64,000 nt of DNA from a virus: IMG/VR virus record IMGVR_UViG_3300035670_013167, positions 1-64,000 of that record; one strand, written 5' to 3'. Within the stretch, counting starts at the first letter, position 1, and every line of letters begins with the position of its first letter. Positions 16,069 through 25,158 of this stretch are shown in pieces. The position numbers and the translations under genes are program-made. The notes under the pieces were generated by a model, which saw only the letters and a program-made list of their open reading frames with translations, ran no database searches and was not told the DNA's origin.

Positions 16069-18006
16069 TTATTCGCCTATTTTCTCAAGTATTCTCGATA
16101 TTACAGGATTTCTTATTATGTCTGTTTTGTCTAATTGAAAAGTTCCGACATCTTTAATTCCTTTTAATTTATCAAGCCAATAATACAAACCAGATTTTCC
16201 ATTTGGCAAATCTGATTGCTTGTCATCACCCACAAGAACCGCCTTACTGTTAAATCCTACTCTGGTTATGAATAGCTTAATTTGCTCTTTTGTGCAGTTT
16301 TGACATTCATCAAGAATCATGTAAGAATCATGGTAATTCATGCCTCTCATATAAGCCAAAGGAGCAATGACTATTTCATTTTCACCTCGTCTATTAATTC
16401 CATTATTTATAAATGTTTCTAATTCTTGCTTGCTAAGATAGTGAGATAATTCATAATAAATTGGTTGCAAATAAGGATCTAATTTTTCAGAAAAAGTATT
16501 GTGTGTGACTATGAAATCGTCGGTTATATATAAGTGTTCTGGGTTTTCTACCATTATACATTGAACTTCATCAAATCTAGCTTTTTCTATTGATATTACT
16601 TCTAGTTTTGAAACATTTTTACCCTTAAATCTCTCTGCTTTTCTTTTAATATAAAAAGGATTGATATCTTTCGTCATGTAAATTGAGACCTCGTATGAAA
16701 TTCTTTTTGCTTTAATAAAATTATTTTTAGTCTCTTTTCTTCTATCTCTTATTCTTAATTTTGCTTTTCCTCCCAAAGATCTAACTATTTCAATAACATC
16801 TTCAGCAAGACTTATAGAAGTTGTATAAAAATTAACTTGATCAGCAGATCTTTTTCTACAAGACCCATCTGTGTCTAGTAGCCCTCGAAGGATATCTATT
16901 CTATCTTGAATGCTTGAGTATTTATAATCAAAAGGAATAAACTTATCCCAGGCTTTTTTTCCATACAAACCAGAATCTCTAAAAAATTTCAACACAGGAT
17001 TTTTCCATGATTCTCCATTTTTTTCATATTTAAACCCATTGACAGTAGCTCCATAAAAAACTCTTGTGCTTAATGTTTTATAACCGCAATCAACAAATTC
17101 TAAAGCTTTTTTATTAGTAGGAAAATAATAAGAATTTTTGGTTTTAATTTCAGTAATTTTTACGGGTTTTGCACTTTCAATATATCCATCTATACTTGAA
17201 ATTGTATAAATACAAGCTTTACTATATTGTTTTTTAGCTTTTTTACAGAATAGTCCAATCGCTTTTATTTCATCATTTACTCTGTCAACTATTTCTTGAT
17301 CCGCGCTTGCGAATCTAACATGGGTTCCTTCTACGCAACCATCTCCAAGCATCACTCCTAAAGTATAAGGAGGAACAGGCAAATGTTTTTTTTCAAAATG
17401 AACTGCTTCATTTCTCGGAATAAAATGTCTTATGCCATTTTTGATATCAAACATAATATCTCTTGTTAATCTAACTTTACCTTTTTGTTTTTTATTTTTT
17501 TCCTCTTTTGTTTGCGTGTACCAAAGATGATCCTCACAACAAGATGTAGAAGTGCCATCAGAAGTAAATAAATTATATACGTCTTTTTTGCCCTTAGGAT
17601 ATATTTCCAAAATTTTTGTTGGAAGGCCGTCTCTACCTATAATAAAATCTCCCACTTTAACTTCTCTCATGGTAGTCCAGCCATTTTGTGTTAACAATCT
17701 AGCATCTAGTGGTTGAGGACCTGGGAGATAGCCCATGCTTGGACCAGATTCTACGACAGGCCTTGTTATAATTAATTTTTTATAATATCCATTTAGTAGT
17801 TTTTCTATTCCATAAGCAACGGCCAACTTTGTTTTTCCACTGCCCGCTGGCCCTGTTGCTAAAGTGACGGTATTTTCCGCTAAAGTCACTATTAGGTCCT
17901 CTTGATTTTTTGTTTTAGGTTTTAGCAAAGATCTTGTTTTGCATTGTTGTACATTAGCTTGTTTGTTTTGCTGACTTTCTTTTTTATTTCTTTTAGGTCT
18001 AGGCAT
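16069..18006 (-). CDS. phoH: PhoH-like ATPase interrupted by an intein
   Basis: 645 residues. The extein (residues 1-96 plus 504-645) is a PhoH-type P-loop ATPase: Walker A GPAGSGKTKLA at 52-62, TRPVVESG, then after the intein TFSEKLDPYLQPIYYEL, Walker B SYMILDECQN and VLVGDDKQSDLP. PhoH proteins are common in T4-like and marine phages; RNA/nucleic-acid remodelling is the usual guess. The intein at 97-503 splits the GYLPG/TFSEK motif. TAGGA lies before the start. Confidence 0.9.
   Translation of the reverse strand: MPRPKRNKKESQQNKQANVQQCKTRSLLKPKTKNQEDLIVTLAENTVTLATGPAGSGKTKLAVAYGIEKLLNGYYKKLIITRPVVESGPSMGYLPGPQPLDARLLTQNGWTTMREVKVGDFIIGRDGLPTKILEIYPKGKKDVYNLFTSDGTSTSCCEDHLWYTQTKEEKNKKQKGKVRLTRDIMFDIKNGIRHFIPRNEAVHFEKKHLPVPPYTLGVMLGDGCVEGTHVRFASADQEIVDRVNDEIKAIGLFCKKAKKQYSKACIYTISSIDGYIESAKPVKITEIKTKNSYYFPTNKKALEFVDCGYKTLSTRVFYGATVNGFKYEKNGESWKNPVLKFFRDSGLYGKKAWDKFIPFDYKYSSIQDRIDILRGLLDTDGSCRKRSADQVNFYTTSISLAEDVIEIVRSLGGKAKLRIRDRRKETKNNFIKAKRISYEVSIYMTKDINPFYIKRKAERFKGKNVSKLEVISIEKARFDEVQCIMVENPEHLYITDDFIVTHNTFSEKLDPYLQPIYYELSHYLSKQELETFINNGINRRGENEIVIAPLAYMRGMNYHDSYMILDECQNCTKEQIKLFITRVGFNSKAVLVGDDKQSDLPNGKSGLYYWLDKLKGIKDVGTFQLDKTDIIRNPVISRILEKIGE
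16498..17718 (-). other. intein in PhoH, probable class 3, with LAGLIDADG endonuclease
   Basis: Residues 97-503 of the precursor. It begins with Pro (PQPLDARLLTQNGW), not Cys/Ser, and ends THN before an extein Thr. It carries the class 3 triad: a block B Trp in CCEDHLWYT, a block F Cys in EVQCIMVENP, and the Thr of DDFIVTHN. Two LAGLIDADG helices are visible (YTLGVMLGDG and DILRGLLDTDG), so a homing endonuclease is present. Removal restores an uninterrupted PhoH motif. Confidence 0.85.
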
Positions 18007-18053
18007 ATTTTTTTTCCTATAAAAAGGTGTATATTATTTATTCAAATAAAAAG

Positions 18054-18061
18054 CATAAATA
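18054..18061 (+). promoter_or_regulatory. late-like CATAAATA element
   Basis: CATAAATA, 6 nt before the ATG at 18068; no Shine-Dalgarno lies between them. Confidence 0.5.
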
Positions 18062-18067
18062 AAATAT

Positions 18068-19150
18068 ATGAATTTTAAAAAATGGTTTTTATTAAAAGAA
18101 AATAATATTGAAAAAATGCAAATAGACTCAAATGAAATTTTGTTTTTTCAATATGCTCCTCAAATACAAATACATTCCGGCTTAGGAAGTATAGATAAAG
18201 AATATTTCGTTAAGCTTTTTAATGAAGAAAAGTCTTTATCAAAAATAAAAGAATTCGTGCATTCTTATGTGAAAAACGACCCAAGTGGGGAAAGGCTTGG
18301 CTGTCGATTGGTTGTTTATAATAATGGCGACATAGTGCTTGGAAAAGCGATGAATCATGTTTATCTAATTTATCAACCAAACGGACAAGGAAGACCAAAC
18401 ACAGAAGGGTATTTTGATTTCAATAATCAAAAAATAACACTTTCAGAATCTAATGATAAAGAGTCTTTCCAAAAAATATCAGTTTGGAAAAAAATATTAA
18501 ATAATTTGATAAAATCTGGTCTGATTAATAAAAACTGGCGGGTTGTTGGTTGTCCGCCGAGTTGCGAAAAAGATTCGAACGCGAAAGTCCAAGACATATT
18601 GAATCAAAAAAATAACATACAAAATTCATCAGAAGATTCTTTAAAGAAAAAGGAAACAGATGCTTTGGTTCGATCTTTTATGACACAGCAAGCAATTCAA
18701 AATAAAAATTCAAACATGATGGGATACATGTACAGATACGGTGAAAGCAATGAAAACAAAGATGTTAATAAAACTCTTAGAAAATTGCCGAAAGATCATT
18801 TCGATCTAATAAAAAAATATAAAATACAATTCGAGCCAAATAACACCCTCAAAGGCGACTCGGATCACATAGGCTTCATAGATGAAGAAAAGAAAAAAAT
18901 AAAAGTTGCCGCTCCATGGCGTTATGGACGAGAATTTACGCTATTACACGAAATTGCCCATGCAGTTTGGAAATACAAAGTGTCCGAAGAGAAGAAAAAA
19001 GAATGGAGCAAAATAATCAAGAATACTAAAAACAAACAAAAACAAAATAACGAAGAGTTATTTTGCATGGCGTATGCAAACTACTATTCAAGACACAAAG
19101 TTGAAATTCACAACCATGAAAAATGGAATAATTTTATAAAATCGCTCTAA
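18068..19150 (+). CDS. tagged zincin-type metallopeptidase
   Basis: 360 residues. The N-terminus MNFKKWFLLKEN belongs to a tag shared by several small proteins here and ends in an L-x-E site. The C-terminal 90 residues hold a zinc metallopeptidase signature, LLHEIAHAVWKYK, followed by EELFCMAYANYYSRH as a likely third-ligand helix. Between them lies a domain with REFT and PPSC segments of unknown role. The TGA overlaps the convergent glycosyltransferase gene by 4 nt. A capsid-packaged, possibly injected protease is inferred from the tag. Confidence 0.75.
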   Translation: MNFKKWFLLKENNIEKMQIDSNEILFFQYAPQIQIHSGLGSIDKEYFVKLFNEEKSLSKIKEFVHSYVKNDPSGERLGCRLVVYNNGDIVLGKAMNHVYLIYQPNGQGRPNTEGYFDFNNQKITLSESNDKESFQKISVWKKILNNLIKSGLINKNWRVVGCPPSCEKDSNAKVQDILNQKNNIQNSSEDSLKKKETDALVRSFMTQQAIQNKNSNMMGYMYRYGESNENKDVNKTLRKLPKDHFDLIKKYKIQFEPNNTLKGDSDHIGFIDEEKKKIKVAAPWRYGREFTLLHEIAHAVWKYKVSEEKKKEWSKIIKNTKNKQKQNNEELFCMAYANYYSRHKVEIHNHEKWNNFIKSL

Positions 19151-19959
19151 ATTAGACGTAAATCATTCGAACAATTGTCTAAAAAACTTTTTGTAACTTT
19201 TTTAAAGTTTATAATATTTTTATTTTTATTAGGGATTGACAAAATACTCTTAAATGGCAAAGATTCTCCGAAAGAAAATTCTCTAAGATTGTTATGAATT
19301 CTTTTGTTAAAATAAGGAAGACAACCATTGCAATAATGGATAAAATTAGAACTTTTATCTTCCATTAAAGAAGATTCTAAATCAACACGCACATCACTTT
19401 CTAAATTTTTTGATAAAACATAGGCAAATGCAACCATTTCTATTTGCCAACGAGCAGCACCTTTCATCAGATAATAAAAAATGTCGAACATCTTGATTAA
19501 AATATTATGAATGTCTAGTAGCAAATTGTTATCGAAATTATTAAAATAATAAACTCCACCACAAGGTTTCCATTGACTTTCTTCTATATCAAAATTATAT
19601 CCGCATTTTTTTAAATTTTTATACTCTGAAAAAGACCAGTATTGTGAATATGAACAACTTGAATAATCGAGCGGACTGACCATGATCATATCTGGGTCGA
19701 TTACAGCAAATGGCTGCTTTATTATATTATTTTTAAGAGCAGTCCATAAAGAAAATGTTTTATTAAAAGGAAGATAATTTTTTTTTCTTCCATAATTTTC
19801 ATGATAAAAAACATTCCGAAATCTTAGTTTTTTCTTTTCGAAATTAGCACAACCTATAACCAAATTATTTTCTAATCCAAAAAGCCTCATGCTTTCATGC
19901 AAAAGTTCTATTTGCCATCTAAAAAATTGACAATTTTCTATACTAACGAAGTATTGCAT
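19147..19959 (-). CDS. GT-A-like glycosyltransferase
   Basis: 270 residues. QPFAVIDPDMIMVSPL (about residues 82-97) contains a DxD-type metal/nucleotide-sugar motif, and KPCGGVYYFNN resembles the acceptor-side loop of retaining GT-A enzymes (related to plant hydroxyproline arabinosyl/galactosyltransferases by pattern). Donor and acceptor are unknown. It sits in a cluster with an RmlC-like epimerase and a GT2 enzyme. Confidence 0.65.
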   Translation of the reverse strand: MQYFVSIENCQFFRWQIELLHESMRLFGLENNLVIGCANFEKKKLRFRNVFYHENYGRKKNYLPFNKTFSLWTALKNNIIKQPFAVIDPDMIMVSPLDYSSCSYSQYWSFSEYKNLKKCGYNFDIEESQWKPCGGVYYFNNFDNNLLLDIHNILIKMFDIFYYLMKGAARWQIEMVAFAYVLSKNLESDVRVDLESSLMEDKSSNFIHYCNGCLPYFNKRIHNNLREFSFGESLPFKSILSIPNKNKNIINFKKVTKSFLDNCSNDLRLI

Positions 19960-20579
19960 ACTTTATATTTTTTAAATACTTCTTTATATTTTTTATGGAG
20001 AGCTTTTTTGTTGGTCACATCTTTAGTTAAAAAATAACTAATCTCCGTTGCCATGTACGCCTGAATCTCGTCATTCAAAACAGAAGAGCAATAACCTTTT
20101 GATTTTAGGTTATTTTTTAATTTATTGTAATTTGCTTTTGATATGCTTTTGGTTATTAAATCCATTTCTTTTTTATATTTTTGATCGGAGTAGTACAATC
20201 CGTGACAAAGCTCATGGTAAAAAGTTGGAGTATTTAATTTAGTAACACCTATTATGTAAGATTTTTTTATTTTTATTTTTTTTAATATTTCAATAAAAAT
20301 ATCATCATAAGGAGTTTCTCTTTTATTTATTTTATAACAACTCTTAGCAACTTCGGTTGGCAAATTAAAACCAGACCAATCCTTTGCATAAGAAAAACAA
20401 CCAGAATTAGTTTCTGAGTACCACTTGTGATAATCCCAGATTGAAAATTTGCTTTTATTAAATTTTTTGTTTGGACTTTCGTAAAATTCTTGAACTCTAC
20501 AAAAAAGCATTCCCAAGTCATATTGGCTCGAAACAACAACCGTAAATATTTTTTCAGCAATTTGCTTTATGCTATACAT
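19938..20579 (-). CDS. zincin-like metallopeptidase
   Basis: 213 residues with TFYHELCHGLYYSD (HExxH, about residues 117-130) and, 40 residues on, VLNDEIQAYMATE, whose Glu could be the third zinc ligand. No signal peptide, so a cytoplasmic protease is likely. It overlaps the downstream glycosyltransferase by 22 nt and the upstream rmlC-like gene by 8 nt. The family name is not certain. Confidence 0.7.
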   Translation of the reverse strand: MYSIKQIAEKIFTVVVSSQYDLGMLFCRVQEFYESPNKKFNKSKFSIWDYHKWYSETNSGCFSYAKDWSGFNLPTEVAKSCYKINKRETPYDDIFIEILKKIKIKKSYIIGVTKLNTPTFYHELCHGLYYSDQKYKKEMDLITKSISKANYNKLKNNLKSKGYCSSVLNDEIQAYMATEISYFLTKDVTNKKALHKKYKEVFKKYKVCNTSLV

Positions 20580-21039
20580 ATGGACAATTTTTATCTAGTT
20601 CGTGTCTGATTTCATCAACTTCATAACATTTTCCAAATCCTCCATATAAAACATTAGGAGCATTGAAAACCAGACCAGGAAAATCAGATACGTTTTTATA
20701 AGCATGAATAACACCAGGAGGAACAATGACCGCGACCGGATTGTTTTTTCCTACCAAGTGAGTTTCTTTGTGAATATTGTCATTCGTATTTTTCCACAAA
20801 TATAATTCAAAATTAGCAGGTCCAACAAAACAAAAATAATCAGACTGAGTTCTGTGCTCGTGCGGGCCTCTCATCACGCCAGGCTTAGTTTCGCTAAAAT
20901 AGGCCATAACAGGTCTATGATCCGGCTCCAAGCAGTCGTTTCTAAATAGCTCTATTAAAGAACCTCGGTCATCGCTAAAAATTTCCAAATCAAAAAAAAC
21001 AACTCCCTCAATTGCCGTCTTTTGTTTTGACTTTTTCAT
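20572..21039 (-). CDS. rmlC: RmlC-like cupin epimerase
   Basis: 155 residues of the dTDP-4-dehydrorhamnose 3,5-epimerase cupin type: DDRGSLIELFRND near residue 23, GVMRGPHEHRTQSDYFCFVG, then VIVPPGVIHAYKN. The His of the PHEH motif corresponds to the catalytic region. It would work after RmlB (7811..8857) toward a rhamnose-like sugar. Ring-isomerase relatives (FdtA type) share this fold, so the exact product is uncertain. Confidence 0.8.
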   Translation of the reverse strand: MKKSKQKTAIEGVVFFDLEIFSDDRGSLIELFRNDCLEPDHRPVMAYFSETKPGVMRGPHEHRTQSDYFCFVGPANFELYLWKNTNDNIHKETHLVGKNNPVAVIVPPGVIHAYKNVSDFPGLVFNAPNVLYGGFGKCYEVDEIRHELDKNCPYV

Positions 21040-21767
21040 AATGATTGGCCCTGTTTTTCTCTAACAATCTGCGGTATTGTCACCATGGCTTTTTCTATGA
21101 TTCTCTCATAATCATTAATATCTAAAGAAAATATCCGGTAGTGGTGAGCGATTATATTTTTCATAATCTGAGGCTTGAATCCTTTAGATTGAGCCTCAAC
21201 AGTAAAAATAAAAGGAGCGCCCACTTGTGGCAATCTTTCTTCAAAAGGACCTACCTTATCCCAGCAATCGCGAGTAACAAGCATACACCATTCTTGAATA
21301 AAATCCACCTTTTGATTTTGAAGATAATAAGACTGAAGCTCCAAACCTACTAAACCTGAATTAGACGATTCAGAAACATTAATTAATAAATCTATCCAAG
21401 CTGGGTTGGTTATCACAACATCAGAATGTAAAAAAATTAAATATTTCGAATCTTTATCTGCTTTTTCTACGCCTTTGTTTGCAGCCCCGCTCCAATATAA
21501 ATTTTCTTTATTTTTTACAACAACAACTTCGTCTTTTATGTCTTCTAAAAAATCTTGAGTATCTTGACCAGAATTGTTGTCAGAAACAATAACTTCATAA
21601 TTATTATTTACACTAGTAACCGCTATTGATTGAAGACAAATATTTAAGTACTCAGGGCGGTCTTTGTGAACGACAATTATCGAAACTTGTTCTTCGCTAT
21701 TATTTTGAAGACTCAAATTTAATTCAGGTCTTTCACCTTCTAAGGGATTATGTGGAGGGGTTATCAT
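21036..21767 (-). CDS. GT2 family glycosyltransferase
   Basis: 243 residues, a GT-A fold family 2 enzyme: EEQVSIIVVHKDRPEYLN at 26-43, YEVIVSDNNSG, NLYWSGAANKGVEKA, and LIFLHSDVVI, where HSD replaces the classical DxD. The C-terminal region with AQSKGFKPQIMKNIIAHHY fits the acceptor end. Clustered with rmlC-like and another glycosyltransferase, likely for a surface polysaccharide or virion glycan. Confidence 0.85.
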   Translation of the reverse strand: MITPPHNPLEGERPELNLSLQNNSEEQVSIIVVHKDRPEYLNICLQSIAVTSVNNNYEVIVSDNNSGQDTQDFLEDIKDEVVVVKNKENLYWSGAANKGVEKADKDSKYLIFLHSDVVITNPAWIDLLINVSESSNSGLVGLELQSYYLQNQKVDFIQEWCMLVTRDCWDKVGPFEERLPQVGAPFIFTVEAQSKGFKPQIMKNIIAHHYRIFSLDINDYERIIEKAMVTIPQIVREKQGQSL

Positions 21768-21912
21768 TTTCTTTTTCTTCTTCCTTTATGGTAAAAACAA
21801 AATCCGGCACAGGAGGAGCCAAAGGCCCTAGTTCTATTGTAGCTCCATTTTCTAAATTTATAACTACATTATCACATTCTTTTTCATTATTGTCAATTTT
21901 ATCATTCATCAT
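21748..21912 (-). CDS. small acidic hypothetical protein
   Basis: 54 residues (MMNDKIDNNEKECD start) with a hydrophobic middle (GATIELGPLAPPVPDFVFTI) and a Glu-rich end. The start overlaps the upstream gene and has a GGAGG Shine-Dalgarno 3-6 nt before the ATG pair; the end overlaps the GT2 gene by 20 nt. The good ribosome site argues that it is real. Confidence 0.55.
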   Translation of the reverse strand: MMNDKIDNNEKECDNVVINLENGATIELGPLAPPVPDFVFTIKEEEKENDNPST

Positions 21913-22147
21913 TTTCCTCCAATTCTAATTCAAATACTCCAACTTCACATTGACAAGTTGCTTCGCCTTGAGCAGTAGAAATTAATTGAGGTTTCCACTT
22001 GCCTTCAGAAGTAACATAATTGTTTTTTAATGTTTTCAACAAGCTGTCTGCTTTTTGAGCAGATTCAAATGCTTTTTCAGTTTTGATAAAAACATACTCA
22101 CCATCAATCTGTCTTGCAACTGTTATTACTGCGTATAATTTTTTCAT
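21902..22147 (-). CDS. hypothetical protein
   Basis: 81 residues from ATG 22147 (MKKLYAVITVARQ), which forms a 4-nt ATGA overlap with the dUTPase-like gene. A compact alpha/beta pattern: strand, helix (TEKAFESAQKADSLLKTL), strands with CQCE. Function unknown. Confidence 0.6.
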   Translation of the reverse strand: MKKLYAVITVARQIDGEYVFIKTEKAFESAQKADSLLKTLKNNYVTSEGKWKPQLISTAQGEATCQCEVGVFELELEENDE

Positions 22148-22608
22148 ATTTCTGTCCATTCAAAATAATATACAGGATCTATCCAAATCAAGCCTATTTT
22201 TTGTTTGTGTTCAACTGTTACGGCATCGCCTAAATTAAGCACTCCTAAATTTATTCTAAATTGCTCATTATGAGTTTGATCAGGAGTACTAGTTAATATA
22301 AGTCCTTTGTTTGAAAAAACACTATCTAAAGAAAAAGAAACCTTATAACCAATTGGAGTTTTTATTGAAAATCCGCAATCAATCAAAACATAATCAGATT
22401 TACTTATTTTTAATAATTTATTAGGAATATTTGCGTAAATACTTGCTGAATTTGAATCAATATAAGCTGGAACAAAGTCATCTTCGTCCGAACTAATTTC
22501 AACGTTTATTTTTTCTATTTGAGGCTTATAATAATTATCCGCTGGGCAATTTGGCAATTTTGAATTTACAAAAATTTTTTTATTTTCTTTCCAATAATTA
22601 TTTTGCAT
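22144..22608 (-). CDS. dUTPase-fold protein, divergent
   Basis: 154 residues with the strand pattern of trimeric dUTPases: VPAYIDSNSASIYANI, then LIDCGFSIKTPIGYKVSFSLDS (motif 2-like, with Ser in place of the usual P-R-S-G), KGLILTST, and a late GDAVTVEHKQKIGLIWIDPV (motif 4-like). Motif 3, which carries the catalytic Asp and Tyr, is not recognisable (TPDQTHNEQF). It may be an inactive structural homologue. The other pyrimidine genes lie elsewhere in the window. Confidence 0.6.
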   Translation of the reverse strand: MQNNYWKENKKIFVNSKLPNCPADNYYKPQIEKINVEISSDEDDFVPAYIDSNSASIYANIPNKLLKISKSDYVLIDCGFSIKTPIGYKVSFSLDSVFSNKGLILTSTPDQTHNEQFRINLGVLNLGDAVTVEHKQKIGLIWIDPVYYFEWTEI

Positions 22609-22867
22609 TTTTAGTAACTTTATTCAAGTAAATATTGAAATTTTTTCTAAAATTTGGCAAAGATCCATGAGGAGTGTTTTTTGCCAAATTTATCATTTTC
22701 TTTTCTGATTCCTCTGTTAATTTTTTATTTTTAATAAAATTTATTATATCTTCTAAATTAGGAGAATCATGCCTATAAAATCCTGTTTTATCCGTTATTT
22801 TTTTAGATCCTGATTTTTCTTCTCCGTTAATGTTTACGGAGAAATTAAAACTTTCTGCTTCTCTCAT
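22598..22867 (-). CDS. hypothetical protein
   Basis: 89 residues, charged and helical in the second half (LEDIINFIKNKKLTEESEKKMINLA). It overlaps neighbours by 4 and 11 nt. No family recognised. Confidence 0.55.
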   Translation of the reverse strand: MREAESFNFSVNINGEEKSGSKKITDKTGFYRHDSPNLEDIINFIKNKKLTEESEKKMINLAKNTPHGSLPNFRKNFNIYLNKVTKNAK

Positions 22868-23148
22868 GTTTCTCTTCTAAATATATGTTTTGAATTTTGT
22901 TCAGAAAGATCTTTTTCAGTTCTCATAACTTCAAAAATTTCTTCTAAAGGCAACTCTGGGTTCATTGTTTTCTGCTGTTCTTGCACGTCCTCAAAACATT
23001 CTTCGGAAGTTTCGCTGTCTATTTGACTTAAGAATAATTTTGAGTCTTTAATTAGTATTTCATAAACTTTCATATCATTAAAATCCATAAATACTAATTG
23101 ATTTTTTTCTTTAATAATCATCGGAGTCAATAAATTCATTTTATTCAA
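22864..23148 (-). CDS. hypothetical protein
   Basis: 94 residues. TTG at 23148 was kept because GAGGT stands 5 nt before it; ATG 23139 is the alternative. Strand-rich first half, acidic second half (ETSEECFEDVQEQQ). First gene of the 19147-23148 minus-strand operon. Confidence 0.5.
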   Translation of the reverse strand: MNKMNLLTPMIIKEKNQLVFMDFNDMKVYEILIKDSKLFLSQIDSETSEECFEDVQEQQKTMNPELPLEEIFEVMRTEKDLSEQNSKHIFRRET

Positions 23149-23171
23149 ATTACCTCATACATAGTATAGTA

Positions 23172-23549
23172 ATGAATTTTAAACAATACATAAAAATACT
23201 AGAACAAAACACAGTCGGAAAACACAACGATTTTGCAACAAGTTCTTTTTTACAAAGTAGCTGGACGGGTTCTGAATCCGCCCCAGATTTACGCTTGCCT
23301 TTTTTACCCAGCCTTGATCTAGAAATACCTCAAGTGACCAGATCTTCTATTGTTTCTAATATTATATTAAATAAAAATCCAATAATAATAGAGCTACAAG
23401 ACGGAACAAGATTATTTCTTTCCTTAGATGAATATAATAGAATTCAAAACAAACCAGCAATAGGAAAAAATATTACAGTTGTTTTCCAAAGAAACGAAAC
23501 AGATAAATCAGAAAATTCTTCTAAAATTATTAAGATAGAGGTCAATTAG
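23172..23549 (+). CDS. tagged hypothetical protein
   Basis: 125 residues. It starts MNFKQYIKILEQN, the shared N-terminal tag with an I-x-E site. Residues 20-55 are low-complexity, then a compact beta domain (IIIELQDGTRLFLSLDEYNRI) reminiscent of small SH3/Sm-like barrels. A candidate capsid-internal protein by tag. Convergent with 23542..23766, overlapping 8 nt. Confidence 0.6.
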   Translation: MNFKQYIKILEQNTVGKHNDFATSSFLQSSWTGSESAPDLRLPFLPSLDLEIPQVTRSSIVSNIILNKNPIIIELQDGTRLFLSLDEYNRIQNKPAIGKNITVVFQRNETDKSENSSKIIKIEVN

Positions 23550-23766
23550 ATTCTATTTGAGTTTCTGAAACTTCAGGCCTGAATAGATTAGGGTTTATTT
23601 TATCCGGATCGTATGCTGGATCGTATGGTCCCGGAGTGTACTCTCTTTTGAGTTCTTGAATAACGTTTCTTGTTATTCTTGGAACAAAAAATAAATTTAA
23701 AAATAAAATCAAAAATAAAAACGCAGACAAACCAACAACTCCAATTAATAAACTTCTATTTTCCAT
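23542..23766 (-). CDS. small membrane protein
   Basis: 74 residues: N-terminal hydrophobic span (about residues 6-28) and a Pro/Tyr/Asp-rich tail (TPGPYDPAYDPDKINPN). GGGAG precedes the ATG. Function unknown. Confidence 0.6.
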   Translation of the reverse strand: MENRSLLIGVVGLSAFLFLILFLNLFFVPRITRNVIQELKREYTPGPYDPAYDPDKINPNLFRPEVSETQIESN

Positions 23767-23783
23767 TTAGTTTCTCCCATTTA

Positions 23784-24752
23784 TTATATATTATAGTCAA
23801 TTGAATTAAGTTTTTCTATTGTTTTTTTATATTCTTGTGTTATTTTATTTGGAAGCCTTAACTGAACTGTTAGTTCTAAATTACCTCGTATATCTTGATT
23901 TTCTAAAAATGGCATACCAAAATTTTTTATTATAATTTTAGAGCCTGTTTTTGTTCTCGGCTTTACCTTAACTTTTATTTTTTCTCCAAACAAATCTAAA
24001 TCCAACAATCCACCTAAAACAAGATAGTAAAAAGGAACTTCAAAATCACACAATAAGTCATTTCCTTTTCTTTCCCAAACAGAATGTTTATTTATATTAA
24101 TTGCAACATACAAATCTCCTCCGCCAGATCCTTGATTTGCCAATCTAATTTGAGTTCCGTCAGAAATTCCAGCAGGAACATCCACTTTTATCTTGCTTTT
24201 TTCCTTCACGACAAATCCATTTCCTTTACAAAATTCACATTTGTCGCGAATTATATTTCCCTTGCCTTCGCAAAAAGAACAAGAAGAATTATATAAAATA
24301 GAATCTGTTTTTTGAATGAATCCTTTGCCTTCGCATTTTTTACAAGAAACCCAAGAAGAACCGCCTGTTCCTTCGCAATTCTTACAAAATTCATGCTTAT
24401 CAATTTCTATTTCTTTTACACATCCTCTGTAAGATTCTTCTAGATTTATTCTTAGACGAACTCTTGAAGAATTATTATTCTTTTTTTGATCTCCAAAAAT
24501 ATCATTAAAAATATTATGAAAAACATCATCAACAGAATTTTTTTTACCAAAACTAAAAAAAGACTTTGAATTATTAATAATTATTTTATCGTAAGCTTCT
24601 TGTATCTTTTTAAATTTTTCTGTAGATTCTTTTTCTTGATTAATATTTTTATCTGGATGATATTTTAGAGCCAGAGACCTATAGGCTTTATCTATTTCCT
24701 CTTGAGAAGAATTTATACTTACGCCTAGTATCTCGTAATAATTTTGCATCAA
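23784..24752 (-). CDS. dnaJ: DnaJ co-chaperone
   Basis: 322 residues, complete type A DnaJ. The J domain (residues 2-65) has the HPD motif in LKYHPDKN. The zinc-finger domain has four CxxCxGxG repeats ([32 protein letters not shown]). The C-terminal substrate-binding domains follow; the G/F linker is very short. It would recruit the host DnaK. It is followed upstream by the GroES-like gene, forming a folding cassette. Confidence 0.95.
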   Translation of the reverse strand: MMQNYYEILGVSINSSQEEIDKAYRSLALKYHPDKNINQEKESTEKFKKIQEAYDKIIINNSKSFFSFGKKNSVDDVFHNIFNDIFGDQKKNNNSSRVRLRINLEESYRGCVKEIEIDKHEFCKNCEGTGGSSWVSCKKCEGKGFIQKTDSILYNSSCSFCEGKGNIIRDKCEFCKGNGFVVKEKSKIKVDVPAGISDGTQIRLANQGSGGGDLYVAININKHSVWERKGNDLLCDFEVPFYYLVLGGLLDLDLFGEKIKVKVKPRTKTGSKIIIKNFGMPFLENQDIRGNLELTVQLRLPNKITQEYKKTIEKLNSIDYNI

Positions 24753-24755
24753 GCA

Positions 24756-25118
24756 TCAATCTTCTTTAAGAATGGCCTTAATTTGATTTGGCTCAACTAA
24801 AATCCAAGGACGATGAGAATTTGGACGTTCTACATTTTCAGAAATGGGAGTATAACTGCCGTGAAGAGTTACTCTGTCTCCGACATTAAATCCCCAATCA
24901 TCCAATACTCTTGGCCCCTTTTTTCTAACATAGCCCTGTGGAGCACCTGTTATTGAGGCGTCCGATTCTATTTGGAGAATAGTTCCCAAAGCTTCTTGAG
25001 CAGTTAGAAGTTCAACTAAAACTTGCGAACCACAAGGAACTACATCTTTTATAGAGGGTACGTTTGCACAAGAAACCTTTTGACCATCAACACCTAAAAT
25101 TTCATTTTTCTTAGCCAT
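24756..25118 (-). CDS. groES: GroES-like co-chaperonin
   Basis: 120 residues. Strand pattern and motifs of GroES: SQVLVELLTAQEALGTILQI, GAPQGYVRKKGPRV, FNVGDRVTLHGSYTP, and a terminal ILVEPNQIKAIL. The mobile loop would be near TAQEALGT. Phage co-chaperonins (such as T4 gp31) replace host GroES so that GroEL can fold the capsid protein. An AAGGAG Shine-Dalgarno precedes the ATG. Confidence 0.85.
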   Translation of the reverse strand: MAKKNEILGVDGQKVSCANVPSIKDVVPCGSQVLVELLTAQEALGTILQIESDASITGAPQGYVRKKGPRVLDDWGFNVGDRVTLHGSYTPISENVERPNSHRPWILVEPNQIKAILKED

Positions 25119-25158
25119 TTATTCTCCTTTTCAGATAATATAGTATAGTTTTATTTTT

